Assembly (NCBI GenBank): GCA_945869465.1
Contig: CAMBPB010000030.1
Coordinates: 1 to 34,528, forward strand
DNA from: Prosthecobacter debontii
Lineage (GTDB): Bacteria; Verrucomicrobiota; Verrucomicrobiia; Verrucomicrobiales; Akkermansiaceae
Direction: 5' to 3'
Length of the DNA: 34,528 nucleotides
The position numbers and the translations under genes are program-made. The notes under the pieces are model-generated. The model saw nothing but the letters and a program-made list of their open reading frames with translations. It did no database searches and was not told where the DNA came from. Of the stretch, positions 7,418 through 14,978 are shown in pieces. The first letter of the stretch is position 1. The number at the start of each line of letters is the position of its first letter.

Positions 7418-8041
7418 ATGCCCGATCTGGCCTTCGAACTCGCCCTTCACGCCCGCGGCCTGCGGCGCATCGCCGGCGTGGACGAGGCGGGGCGCGGGCC
7501 GCTCGCCGGGCCAGTCGCCGCCGCCGCCGTGATTCTGCCCCGCGGATTTTCGTGTCCCGGACTCGACGATTCCAAAAAAATCAGTCCAGCCAAGCGGGAT
7601 CGACTGTTTGCGCTATTGACCGGAAATCCTGCAATCGCGTGGGCCGTGGCCATGGCCGATTGCGAGGAAATCGACCGGCTCAATATTTTGCGGGCGAGCC
7701 ATCTGGCGATGCGCCGGGCCGTGGAGTCACTGGATCCGCACCCGGACCACTGCCTCATCGATGGTCTGCGGGTGCGCGATTTCCCGTTTCCCCATGATGC
7801 CATCGTCAAAGGCGACGGGCTTTCCCTGTCAATCGCGGCGGCCAGCATCATCGCCAAGGTCACCCGGGATCGTCTGATGGGCGAGATCGACCGGGAGTTT
7901 CCTGAATTCGGCTTTGCCCGGCATCAAGGATATGGCACGAAAGGACATCTTGAAGCACTTCGGATTCACGGGCCTTGCCGCCATCATCGTCGCTCGTTTC
8001 AGCCGGTGGCTCAACTCACCCTGTTGTTTGACCGGCCCTGA
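7418..8041 (+). CDS. rnhB: Ribonuclease HII
   Basis: 207 residues, normal length. It cleaves the RNA strand of RNA-DNA hybrids and removes single ribonucleotides from DNA. All signatures are visible: GVDEAGRGPLAGP with catalytic D22 and E23, LDDSKKIS, LIDGLRVRDFP carrying the third acidic residue, AASIIAKVTRDRLM with the fourth acidic residue in the same block, and the C-terminal GYGTKGHLEAL followed by HRRSFQP. A TTG at 7412 is in frame two codons upstream; ATG 7418 is preferred. It sits between the CAP lipoprotein and yraN; the rnhB-yraN pairing is common across bacteria, which supports both calls. Confidence 0.95.
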   Translation: MPDLAFELALHARGLRRIAGVDEAGRGPLAGPVAAAAVILPRGFSCPGLDDSKKISPAKRDRLFALLTGNPAIAWAVAMADCEEIDRLNILRASHLAMRRAVESLDPHPDHCLIDGLRVRDFPFPHDAIVKGDGLSLSIAAASIIAKVTRDRLMGEIDREFPEFGFARHQGYGTKGHLEALRIHGPCRHHRRSFQPVAQLTLLFDRP

Positions 8042-8408
8042 CGGCGAGGCACGGGACCGCAACTGGATCGGAAATTACGGGGAACGGGTGGCGGCGGATT
8101 GGCTGCGCAGCCGGAGATGCAAGGTGCTCGCGCGGAACTTCAAAGGGCCGCGCAGGGGCGAGGTGGACATCGTGGCGCGGGACGGCAAACTTCTGCTGTT
8201 TGTCGAAGTGAAAACCCGGCGCAAAGGCACACGCATCCGGCCGTTGGATGCGGTGGACAAGGCAAAGCAGGCGTTGATCGAGCGCGGGGCCAATGCCTGG
8301 CTTAAACGGCTCGGCACCCGCAATCTGCCGTGGCGTTTCGACGTGATCGAGGTCTACTTCGAGGACGGCGAAAAACCGCGGGTGAACCATGTGCGCGACG
8401 CTTTTTAG
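8028..8408 (+). CDS. yraN: YraN family protein (UPF0102), endonuclease-like fold
   Basis: 126 residues from TTG 8028, which overlaps rnhB by 14 bases; an ATG at 7932 would extend the protein through 32 residues read out of frame inside rnhB, which look like a shadow of that gene. Family core: IGNYGERVAADWLRSRRCKVLARNFKGPRRGEVDIVARDGKLLLFVEVKTRR, i.e. G-x-x-GE..A..yL, then the GE-[IV]-D...(F)VEVK nuclease-like signature (E, D, E-x-K), ending with RFDVIEVYF. The fold is related to Holliday-junction resolvase/restriction-type nucleases, but no activity is firmly established. The start is the main uncertainty. Confidence 0.85.
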   Translation: MTGPDGEARDRNWIGNYGERVAADWLRSRRCKVLARNFKGPRRGEVDIVARDGKLLLFVEVKTRRKGTRIRPLDAVDKAKQALIERGANAWLKRLGTRNLPWRFDVIEVYFEDGEKPRVNHVRDAF

Positions 8409-8434
8409 TTACATCATTCGTTACCTGATGGAAC

Positions 8435-9496
8435 TTGCGGGTTGTGGGTGCGCCCGCCATCGTCATTCCACGCGGCATGGAACATCACCGGGATTCATTG
8501 GCTTGGCTGGCACGGCGGGACGGAAGCGTTCTGATTGGACATGGACCGTTTGAAGAATCGGCCACCGTCCCGGGAAGTGGCGTGGCGTTCTACGTCCAGG
8601 ACTTCGCGCTGCAGGACCGCTTGCCTTGGAAAATCCCGCGTCGCATCGAACGTTCGAGTCCGTCGGAACTCGCGGCGCGTTTGGCAGGCGCCCCCCGCCT
8701 CGATTGCCGCTGGCAGCCCGTGGATGCCGCCCCCTTTTCGGTGGTTTTCCAAGAAGTGATGTCATCCATCCATGGCGGAGTTTTTGAAAAAACCGTGCCG
8801 GTGGTGACTGAATCCGGCAGCGCGGGAGAAGCCCCCGGAGCGTCGATCATCGCCGCGATGCTCCGCCAGCGCATGCCCCTCCAGTCCTATGGCTGGGTTC
8901 AGGGGGAGTCCGGATTCGCCGGAGCCACCCCGGAGTTGTTGTTTTCGCTCAACGGCCGAAGCCTCGAAACGATGGCTCTGGCCGGCACCGCGCGCAGTGA
9001 GGATCGCGACGTTTTCGCGGTCGATGAAAAGGAGATCCGCGAACACGAATACGTCGCGCAAACCCTGGTTTCGAAGCTCCTGAATCTTGGCCGGTTGGAG
9101 CGTCACACGCGCGAAATCCTCGATTTGGGGCCGATCGTGCATTTTCTCACGATGATTCACGCGGAACTCAGCGCGCCAATGGTTCCGGAGGATTTGATCC
9201 AAAGACTGCATCCCACCCCCGCGCTGGGCTCACTGCCCCGCACGGAAGGCACGATGGAATTGTTGCTGGAGTGGCGCAACCGACTCGGTTGCCCCGCTCG
9301 CTTTGGCGCGCCCTTCGGCGTCTGGGATGGCGGACGTTTCGATGCCGTTGTCGCCATCCGTGCGGTCTGGTGGGAAGGCGCCCATCTCCGGATCCCCGCA
9401 GGTTGCGGCATCATCGAGGCCAGTCGCCTCGTCAACGAATGGCGCGAACTCCGACTCAAACGCGAAGCCGTCAAACGCTTCCTCGATTTGCCGTGA
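8435..9496 (+). CDS. Chorismate-utilising enzyme, isochorismate synthase (MenF)-like
   Basis: 353 residues from TTG 8435; GTG 8444 and ATG 8477 are alternatives. The C-terminal 250 residues carry the chorismate-binding signatures: GATPELLF, MALAGTARS, the E-x-x-EH motif (KEIREHEYV), HFLTMIHAELS, LHPTPALGSLPR, GAPFGVWDGG, VAIRAVWWEG and GCGIIEASRLVNEWRELRLK. A Lys in FEKTVPVV lies where MenF-type enzymes have the lysine that activates water. HPTPA-(L/V)-G is typical of isochorismate synthases rather than TrpE/PabB, so the reaction is probably chorismate to isochorismate, the first step of the classical menaquinone route (or a siderophore/salicylate route). The N-terminal third is divergent. 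No other men genes are in the window, so pathway assignment is inference. Confidence 0.75.
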   Translation: MRVVGAPAIVIPRGMEHHRDSLAWLARRDGSVLIGHGPFEESATVPGSGVAFYVQDFALQDRLPWKIPRRIERSSPSELAARLAGAPRLDCRWQPVDAAPFSVVFQEVMSSIHGGVFEKTVPVVTESGSAGEAPGASIIAAMLRQRMPLQSYGWVQGESGFAGATPELLFSLNGRSLETMALAGTARSEDRDVFAVDEKEIREHEYVAQTLVSKLLNLGRLERHTREILDLGPIVHFLTMIHAELSAPMVPEDLIQRLHPTPALGSLPRTEGTMELLLEWRNRLGCPARFGAPFGVWDGGRFDAVVAIRAVWWEGAHLRIPAGCGIIEASRLVNEWRELRLKREAVKRFLDLP

Positions 9497-9558
9497 CCGG
9501 TTCTCAGGACCAGCTCCTTGCCTCGTGGAAAGGCACCGGAGATGGAAATTTAAATCTG

Positions 9559-9641
9559 TCAATCATCATGGGGAAGTCTTAATTAAAAAAGATTGATGAA
9601 AAAAATCATCTGTTCATTCTGACGTTCTATTGCTTCACCGG
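9559..9641. promoter_or_regulatory. AT-rich control region with dyads before the histidine kinase
   Basis: This stretch is conspicuously AT-rich. It contains TCAATC (9559-9564) mirrored by GATTGA (9591-9596), a TTAATTAA palindrome (9579-9586), and GATGA (9595-9599) / TCATC (9606-9610) around six A. Together they look like operator or promoter DNA for the kinase-regulator pair; I could not choose a firm -10/-35. Confidence 0.4.
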
Positions 9642-11663
9642 ATGATTATTTTCAACCAGCCCCTCCAGCAATCCTTCTGCGGTATGCTCGCGCTGACCGC
9701 CTGTGCCTTGAGTTCACGGGTGGAAGCATCGGTCACCGCACAAGCAGCAAACCCGATCGCCAGGATTGCCCGTATCTTTAATCCACAACTCGTTAAGGTT
9801 GAAGACCGAGTGGCGTGGCTCGATACCCAGCTTTCATCCTATTCCCAACGCTCTGAGCATCCGCTCAAAGTGGGTCTCGGTTACCGCGGATGTCGGAGCG
9901 CTCCCGGTGCCGCCGATCCGGCGATCACCTTGGATCTGGGTGCCTCGGTGCCGATCAACGCGATCTATCTGGTTCCGGCCCAGCGGGAATTTTTAGAAGA
10001 TTGCGGGATTTTCCCCAAACGCTTCACGCTGGAGATTTCCAATCAAGCGGATTTCACACCGCGCACGATTCTCTGTTCCTCCGGCAAGTTTCCCCTTCCG
10101 CCGCCGCAAGGAACTCCGGTTGCCTTTAAAGCCAACGATTCCGCCCGCTATGTGCGGCTGACGGTGCTGGAGGGACACAACAAGGGGAACTACGACCTGT
10201 TCGGCCTCTCGGAATTCGTGGTCATCTCACGGGACCAACCGGTTTCCTTTGGCGCCGCCGTCAGCACCGTGGGAAATCTCGACGTCCCGGGAATCTGGTA
10301 TCCGTCGGCGCTCACAGACGGCCGCATGCCGCTGGGCATCTGGCAGAACGCCAGTAAACCCAACGTCGAAACCGGCGACACGGTCGAAGTTTCGAGCCGG
10401 GACGATACCACCTGTTGGACGGTTCAACTCGATGCCGCCGCTTCGTTAGAGCGGATCGTGCTTTTCCCACATCAGGTCAACCGCTCCTTCGAAGCGTCGG
10501 TTTTCCCCGAAGCCCTGAGCATCCGCCTTGAGCAGGAGAACGGTGGAGTCGGAGAGACGGTCTGCGAATGGGTGAATCCGCTGCCCGGTGCGAGTCAGCT
10601 GACTCCTTTGGTGATTCCATTGGGCGGCAAATCCGGAAAAATCCTCCGGATCACCGCTACCCGCCCGTGGCTTATGGGAGACTGCAAAATCCACGCTCTA
10701 TCGGAAATCGAAATCTGGTCCGGCGGCAGAAACCTCGCCAAAGGCCTTCCCGTCATTCGCGAGCGTGCCGGACAATCGTCGGCGATCACCTGTCTAACAA
10801 ACGGTTACTGCTCCGAGAAGGAGATCATTCCGGTGGGAGTATGGCTCCACCAGTTGAATGACCGCGGCCGGATCGAAAACGAACTCACCTGGTTGCGGGC
10901 CGAGCACCGCCAACTGGCGTCCCGCAGCGAACTGAACGCCTCCTGGGGCTCCGCGGTAATCCTCGGCCTGACCTTCCTGATCCCGGTCTTCATCGTCGAG
11001 CGCCGGCGGCTCATGTCCACCAATCAACTCGATCAAATCCGGACACGAATCGCATCCGATCTCCATGATGACATCGGCAGCAATCTGGGAAGCATCTCGC
11101 TCATCGCCCGCACCGCCCGCAAGGATCTGGTGCGCCTCCATGGTCCCGAGGAAATCGCGGACGATCTCGGCGAGGTGGAGGTCATCGCCCGCGAAAGTTC
11201 CCTCGCCATGCGCGACATCGTCTGGCTGTTGGAACGCCGCCAAGATTCGGTCGGCGATCTGGTCCAGCGGATGCGCGAAACCGCCAACCGCCTGCTGCGC
11301 GAAATCCATTTCACCCTCGACTGCGAGTCCAACCGAGCGACCGCGAAACTTTCACTCGATGCGAAACGCCACCTGTTTCTCTTCTATAAGGAAGCGATCC
11401 ACAACGTCCTGAAACATTCGCACGCCGATCGCGTCTCGATCCGCCTGTGGGATGAGGATGACAAACTGGCCCTCGAAATTCTCGACAATGGGATCGGCCT
11501 TCCGATGAGCACCGGAGAACGTCCCGCCGCCGTCAACAAACTCCAAGACCGGGCGAGGGTGTTGGACGGGCTCTTGCAAATCGCCTCATCCAAGGAAACC
11601 GGAACCCGCATTCGCCTGTTCGTCAAACGCTCACACCTCAACACCCACCCCTCCCTGTCATGA
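9642..11663 (+). CDS. NarL-type sensor histidine kinase with large exported discoidin-like sensor
   Basis: 673 residues from ATG 9642 (TTG 9630 possible). An N-terminal hydrophobic export signal (CGMLALTACALSS) is followed by about 390 exported residues that look like two F5/8 type C (discoidin) galactose-binding folds: the first with AITLDLGASVPINAIYLVP...RFTLEISNQADF...ARYVRLTVLEG, the second with CWTVQLDAAASLERIVLFP...ALSIRLEQENG...KILRITATRPW...HALSEIEIWSGG. Next come a coiled-coil-like stretch, a membrane segment at about 436-456 (AVILGLTFLIPVFIVE), and a HisKA_3 dimerisation domain with the phospho-acceptor His475 in ASDLHDDIGSNLGSIS. The ATPase shows an N-box (FYKEAIHNVLKHSHA) and G1 (LEILDNGIGLP); the usual second Gly-rich box is degenerate (AVNKLQDRARVLDG). 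The 3' end overlaps the response-regulator start by ATGA. It probably senses a periplasmic ligand such as a glycan; the ligand is unknown. Confidence 0.82.
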   Translation: MIIFNQPLQQSFCGMLALTACALSSRVEASVTAQAANPIARIARIFNPQLVKVEDRVAWLDTQLSSYSQRSEHPLKVGLGYRGCRSAPGAADPAITLDLGASVPINAIYLVPAQREFLEDCGIFPKRFTLEISNQADFTPRTILCSSGKFPLPPPQGTPVAFKANDSARYVRLTVLEGHNKGNYDLFGLSEFVVISRDQPVSFGAAVSTVGNLDVPGIWYPSALTDGRMPLGIWQNASKPNVETGDTVEVSSRDDTTCWTVQLDAAASLERIVLFPHQVNRSFEASVFPEALSIRLEQENGGVGETVCEWVNPLPGASQLTPLVIPLGGKSGKILRITATRPWLMGDCKIHALSEIEIWSGGRNLAKGLPVIRERAGQSSAITCLTNGYCSEKEIIPVGVWLHQLNDRGRIENELTWLRAEHRQLASRSELNASWGSAVILGLTFLIPVFIVERRRLMSTNQLDQIRTRIASDLHDDIGSNLGSISLIARTARKDLVRLHGPEEIADDLGEVEVIARESSLAMRDIVWLLERRQDSVGDLVQRMRETANRLLREIHFTLDCESNRATAKLSLDAKRHLFLFYKEAIHNVLKHSHADRVSIRLWDEDDKLALEILDNGIGLPMSTGERPAAVNKLQDRARVLDGLLQIASSKETGTRIRLFVKRSHLNTHPSLS

Positions 11664-12313
11664 TTGCCGAAGCCACCGTCACCAACATCTGGATTCTCGA
11701 AGACCATGAGGTTTTCGCCAAACAGATCCGCCGCCTGATCGGCGCGGAAGCGGATCTCGTCTGTCCCCACCATTTCACCTGCGCGGCAGACTTGTATGAC
11801 AAACTCAAGTTCACCAGTGAGCGCCCGGATCTGTTATTGCTGGATCTCGGCCTGCCCCGCCGCGACGGATTGGAAGTACTGGGCGACATCCGAAGCCTGC
11901 TGCCCGACCTGAAGGTGCTCATCCTAACAGCCTTTGACGACCGCGAAAAGGTTTACCGCGCCATCTGCAATGGGGCGTCCGGGTATCTGCTCAAAACCGC
12001 CGATCCGGACGAAATCCTCAGTGGCATCCGCGACGTGATCCACGGCTCGTCCGCACTCAGCAGCCCGATTGCCAAGATGATCCTCGAGGGCTTCGCCCGC
12101 TACGGTCCGGTCCGCCAGATCGACCCCCTCACCTCCCGCGAGCAGGAAGTGCTGCGCGATTTGGTCAAGGGCTTCATCAAGAAGGAAATCGCCGACCATC
12201 TCGCGATATCCCAGCACACCGTGGACATGCACCTGCGCTCCGTGTATCGGAAACTGCACGTTCGTTCACAGACTGAAGCGGTATCTAAGGCACTGCGCCA
12301 GGGTCTGGTCTGA
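11660..12313 (+). CDS. NarL/FixJ-type response regulator (REC + LuxR HTH)
   Basis: 217 residues, normal for the class. Receiver domain: acidic pocket in ILEDHEVF, phospho-acceptor Asp62 in LLLLDLGLPRRDG, Thr in LILTAFDD, Lys in GYLLKTAD. C-terminal LuxR-type helix-turn-helix at about 155-215: LTSREQEVLRDLVKGFIKKEIADHLAISQHTVDMHLRSVYRKLHVRSQTEAV. Translational overlap (ATGA at 11660-11663) with the preceding discoidin-sensor kinase shows they are a cognate pair. Transcription ends at a strong terminator 30 bases downstream. Target genes are not apparent from the window. Confidence 0.93.
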   Translation: MIAEATVTNIWILEDHEVFAKQIRRLIGAEADLVCPHHFTCAADLYDKLKFTSERPDLLLLDLGLPRRDGLEVLGDIRSLLPDLKVLILTAFDDREKVYRAICNGASGYLLKTADPDEILSGIRDVIHGSSALSSPIAKMILEGFARYGPVRQIDPLTSREQEVLRDLVKGFIKKEIADHLAISQHTVDMHLRSVYRKLHVRSQTEAVSKALRQGLV

Positions 12314-12344
12314 CATTTTCAGCGATTGGAGTTCGCGAATAAAG

Positions 12345-12378
12345 AACCCCCGGTCCGCTATGCGGGCCGGGGGTTTTT
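12345..12378. terminator. Strong bidirectional terminator between the response regulator and rplI
   Basis: CCCCCGGTCCGC (12347-12358) pairs with GCGGGCCGGGGG (12362-12373), 12 pairs including one G-U, extended by A-T pairs, with a TAT loop. Five T follow on the plus strand (12374-12378) and a T-rich stretch follows on the minus strand, so it can serve both convergent genes. Confidence 0.92.
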
Positions 12379-12400
12379 CTTGAGAACGTTGGGAGGAAAC

Positions 12401-12871
12401 TCAGGCTTCCTTTTCCTGGTCGCCCGCGTCCACCGAGATGATGAGCGTGGCGATGACTTCCGGGTGCAGGCGCACGGTGACTTCGGTCTTGCCGGATTTT
12501 TTGACCGGTTTTTCGAGTTCGATCGCATGGCGGTCGATCACGATGCCGGCGGCTTCGAGTTCCTTGTGGATGTCCATGCTGGTCACGGAACCGAAGGCCT
12601 TGCCGCCCTGGCCAGTGGAGAGCGTGAACTTCGGCTTGAGCTTGGCGATCTTGGCGGCGATTTCCTGGAACCCTAGGAGTTCCTCGGCTTCGCGGCGAGC
12701 GCGGGAAGTCTTGAGGGCCTCGACGTGGCGCAGGTTCGAGCGACTGGCCTCGTAGGCCTTGCCCTGAGGGATCAGGAAGTTGCGCGCGTAGCCGGCGCGG
12801 ACTTTGACGACATCGGCTTCGGCACCAAGGCCATCGATTTTTTCTTTGAGGATAACTTGTGCGTTGGCCAT
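12401..12871 (-). CDS. rplI: 50S ribosomal protein L9
   Basis: 156 residues from ATG 12871. N-domain: MANAQVILKEKIDGLGAEADVVKVRAGYARNFLIPQGKA, with the conserved G.G....VK...GYARN.L.P...A signature of L9 that binds 23S rRNA. A long connecting helix (RAR REAEEL...) leads to the C-domain with GKAFGSVTSMDI and VTVRLHPEVIATLIISV. It ends convergently with the response regulator. It is separated from the usual rpsF-ssb-rpsR cluster, since the next upstream minus gene encodes an EF-hand protein. A good TTGACT-containing promoter lies about 30 bases upstream, indicating independent transcription. Confidence 0.96.
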   Translation of the reverse strand: MANAQVILKEKIDGLGAEADVVKVRAGYARNFLIPQGKAYEASRSNLRHVEALKTSRARREAEELLGFQEIAAKIAKLKPKFTLSTGQGGKAFGSVTSMDIHKELEAAGIVIDRHAIELEKPVKKSGKTEVTVRLHPEVIATLIISVDAGDQEKEA

Positions 12872-12906
12872 GGGAATCAGTGTTAAACGGTTCGTTTGGG
12901 AACGGC

Positions 12907-12935
12907 GATGTAGGCTCCGGCACAAACCGAGTCAA
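12907..12935 (-). promoter_or_regulatory. Candidate sigma70 promoter of rplI
   Basis: On the minus strand TTGACT (12935-12930), 17-bp spacer, TACATC (12912-12907). Predicted start near 12900 gives a leader of about 30 bases; no Shine-Dalgarno is visible in it. Confidence 0.45.
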
Positions 12936-13093
12936 GAAGAATGCACCTGATTTCACTTCATCCGTGTGCAATAGTCCTCGCGCTGCCCACCGCATCCTCC
13001 CATTCGTAAAGCGCGCCTCGAATCAACCGTGGCTGCGGCGTGCTGGCACAAGCCACCCTGCTGTTCCTAACGTGCAGCGCCACAGCCCCCCGA

Positions 13094-13924
13094 TCACTCC
13101 ACTGCCGGGGGCGGGCCCTGCGGTGGCTGCGGTTCTATGGGAGGTTTCGGCCGCCCTGGATCGCCACGGGGTGCGGGCGGCGGGAAATCCTCGGCCGTGA
13201 GTTTGAGGTCGTGATTGCTGTCCATCTTCTCAAAGCGGTCCTCCTGCTCGTCCTCGGTGAGATCCTTGGTTGCCGGACCAACGCGAAACTCTTCAAAAGA
13301 CAGCGCGCCGTCGCCATTCTGATCGAGTTGCCGGATGATTTGGCGTGGCTCCATCCGTGGACCGCCCGGCCGATCGCCGCCATCGGGACGTCTCGGGTGG
13401 AACCTTCCATCCTCGCGTTTCATGGGATGCTCGGGCTTATCCTTGGGGGAAATCATGCCATCGCCATTGGAATCCAGACGGTGAAAAACCGCCTCCAGCC
13501 TTTCCTCCGGGAGTTTGTTGAACAGCGGACCGGCTTTGAATTCCTCGAAGCTGACGCCGCCACTTTTGTTCACATCCAGCTCCCAAAAGCGCTGCCTGGG
13601 TTCGCCATGTTGGAAGCCCATCCGTCCGAGTTCCTCGCGGGCGAGCTTGCCGTCCTGATCCTTGTCCAAGCGTTTGAACAGTTCCACGCGCTTGTCTTCG
13701 GGAAGATTCTGGATGCGGAAAATCGCGTCAAACTCGTCCTTCGAGAGAAATCCGTCGCGGTTCGTATCGGCCGCTTTCCATGCATCGACAATCGGCCGCG
13801 GAGGATTAGGCCTGCCGCCGGCTTCGCCCGGAGGCGGTCCGGGTGGGCGCGCCGGGTCCTCGGCCAGCGTGATGACCGGCGACAGGATGCCCGCCATAAT
13901 TAAGGAAACAGGGATTGTTTTCAT
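13094..13924 (-). CDS. Secreted protein with six EF-hand calcium-binding motifs
   Basis: 276 residues from ATG 13924. A signal peptide is evident (MKTIPVSLIMAGILSPVITLA, cleavage before EDPARP), followed by a Pro/Gly-rich linker. Six EF-hand loops follow: DTNRDGFLSKDEF, DKDQDGKLAREEL, DVNKSGGVSFEEF, DSNGDGMISPKD, DQNGDGALSFEEF and DSNHDLKLTAEDF. The third (Ser-Gly-Gly) and last (Leu at the Gly position) are less canonical. The tail is again Pro-rich (PPPAPRGDPGRPKPP). This is a periplasmic or extracellular calcium-binding protein of the type frequent in Planctomycetes and Verrucomicrobia; no enzymatic domain is visible. It is divergent from metF, with a dyad-bearing spacer between them. With the Asp-rich protein at 987 it is the second exported Ca-binding-type protein in the window. 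Confidence 0.85.
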   Translation of the reverse strand: MKTIPVSLIMAGILSPVITLAEDPARPPGPPPGEAGGRPNPPRPIVDAWKAADTNRDGFLSKDEFDAIFRIQNLPEDKRVELFKRLDKDQDGKLAREELGRMGFQHGEPRQRFWELDVNKSGGVSFEEFKAGPLFNKLPEERLEAVFHRLDSNGDGMISPKDKPEHPMKREDGRFHPRRPDGGDRPGGPRMEPRQIIRQLDQNGDGALSFEEFRVGPATKDLTEDEQEDRFEKMDSNHDLKLTAEDFPPPAPRGDPGRPKPPIEPQPPQGPPPAVE

Positions 13925-13968
13925 CGGGAATTGCAGCTTGTTTAGCCCCGTTCCGCGGAGCTCTGACT

Positions 13969-14005
13969 TTGAAACTCCGAAACACCCGAAAAGTTTCAAC
14001 TTCGG
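13969..14005. promoter_or_regulatory. Dyad with two competing hairpins before metF
   Basis: TTGAAACT (13969-13976) and AGTTTCAA (13992-13999) form a perfect 8-bp inverted repeat with 15-nt spacing. An alternative stem CCGAA (13986-13990) / TTCGG (14001-14005) would exclude it. The site lies in the 118-bp divergent spacer between the EF-hand gene and metF. It could be an operator or a switching leader; it does not match a SAM or SAH riboswitch that I can recognise. Confidence 0.4.
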
Positions 14006-14042
14006 CCCGAGGGTTCCTCCGGCTTTGATCGCCCACATTCCC

Positions 14043-14948
14043 ATGCACATCCGAGACATTCTTTCCGGCTCCAAGCCCTCGCTGTCGTTCGAGTTTTTCC
14101 CTCCGCGCAGCGCCACAGCCTGGGAGGAACTCTATCAAACGATCCGCGATCTGGAACCCTTGGATCCCGCGTTTGTTTCCGTCACTTATGGTGCCGGCGG
14201 TGGCACTCGTGAGCTCACCCACGACCTCGTCGTCCGCATCAAACAAACGACGTCGGTTCCTCCCGTGCCGCACCTGACCTGCGTGGGACACAGCGAGCAG
14301 GAGGTGCGGCAGATCCTCGAACGCTACGCCTTCGCCGGGGTGGGCAACATTCTCGCCCTGCGCGGGGATCCACCGCGCGACCAACCGGGCTACGATTGGT
14401 CCGAAGGCGACTTCCGCCATGCCGCCGACCTCGTGCGCTTCATCCGCAAGTTCAACGAGTCCGGCGCGCATCCCGATCCGCGCGGATTTGGAATCGGCGT
14501 GGCGGGCTTTCCCGAGGGACATCCCACGACTCCCAACCGCGTCGAGGAACTCGATTACCTCAAGGCCAAGGTGGACCAAGGAGCGGACTACATCTGCACC
14601 CAACTGTTTTTCGACAACCACGATTTCCTCGATTTCCGCGACCGCTGTCAGCTTGCGGGCATCCACGTTCCGATCATCGCCGGCGTGATGCCGGTCACCT
14701 CGTTGTCCGGGATGAAACGCATGGCCGAGCTGGCTGCGGGCGCCAGATACCCCGCGAAGCTCATCCGTGCGCTCGCCCGGGGGAATTCCAGCCCGGAAGC
14801 GATTGAACGCATTGGCATCCACTACGCCGCCGAGCAATGCGCCGGACTGCTCAACGAGGAGGTCGACGGGATCCATTTCTACACCCTCAACAAGAGCCGG
14901 GCGACGCGGGAGATCTTTCACAGCCTCGGCCTGGCCGCAGCCGTCTGA
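14043..14948 (+). CDS. metF: 5,10-methylenetetrahydrofolate reductase
   Basis: 301 residues from ATG 14043, standard for bacterial MetF; the longer open frame upstream is antisense to the EF-hand gene. It reduces methylene-THF to methyl-THF with FAD, supplying methyl groups to methionine synthase. Family features in order: SFEFFPPRS with the catalytic Glu17, SVTYGAGGGTRELT, HLTCVGHSEQEV, NILALRGDPPRDQP (FAD/substrate region), GVAGFPEGHP, KVDQGADYICTQLFFD, and AGVMPVTSLSGMKRM near the end. All look intact. A short GC-rich hairpin follows the stop. Regulation may involve the dyad in the upstream spacer. Confidence 0.96.
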   Translation: MHIRDILSGSKPSLSFEFFPPRSATAWEELYQTIRDLEPLDPAFVSVTYGAGGGTRELTHDLVVRIKQTTSVPPVPHLTCVGHSEQEVRQILERYAFAGVGNILALRGDPPRDQPGYDWSEGDFRHAADLVRFIRKFNESGAHPDPRGFGIGVAGFPEGHPTTPNRVEELDYLKAKVDQGADYICTQLFFDNHDFLDFRDRCQLAGIHVPIIAGVMPVTSLSGMKRMAELAAGARYPAKLIRALARGNSSPEAIERIGIHYAAEQCAGLLNEEVDGIHFYTLNKSRATREIFHSLGLAAAV

Positions 14949-14954
14949 CCGGGT

Positions 14955-14970
14955 GCCCGCGCGAGCGGGC
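14955..14970. terminator. Short hairpin with GCGA tetraloop between convergent genes
   Basis: GCCCGC (14955-14960) and GCGGGC (14965-14970) close a GNRA-type GCGA tetraloop. No T-run follows, so intrinsic termination would be weak, but its position eight bases before the end of the convergent minus-strand gene suggests it marks the 3' end of both transcripts. Confidence 0.45.
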
Positions 14971-14978
14971 CTAACATT

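Noticed and set aside
7914..8027. N-terminal extension of the yraN frame back to 7914 or 7932
   Set aside because: It lies within the conserved C-terminus of rnhB and reads as an out-of-frame copy; YraN proteins normally start near the GNYGER block.
12926..13093. Possible tRNA or small RNA between rplI and the EF-hand gene
   Set aside because: No cloverleaf or T-loop consensus could be assembled on either strand.
13040..13903. 287-codon plus-strand frame across the EF-hand gene
   Set aside because: The minus strand encodes six clear EF-hands with a signal peptide; the plus frame is a shadow.
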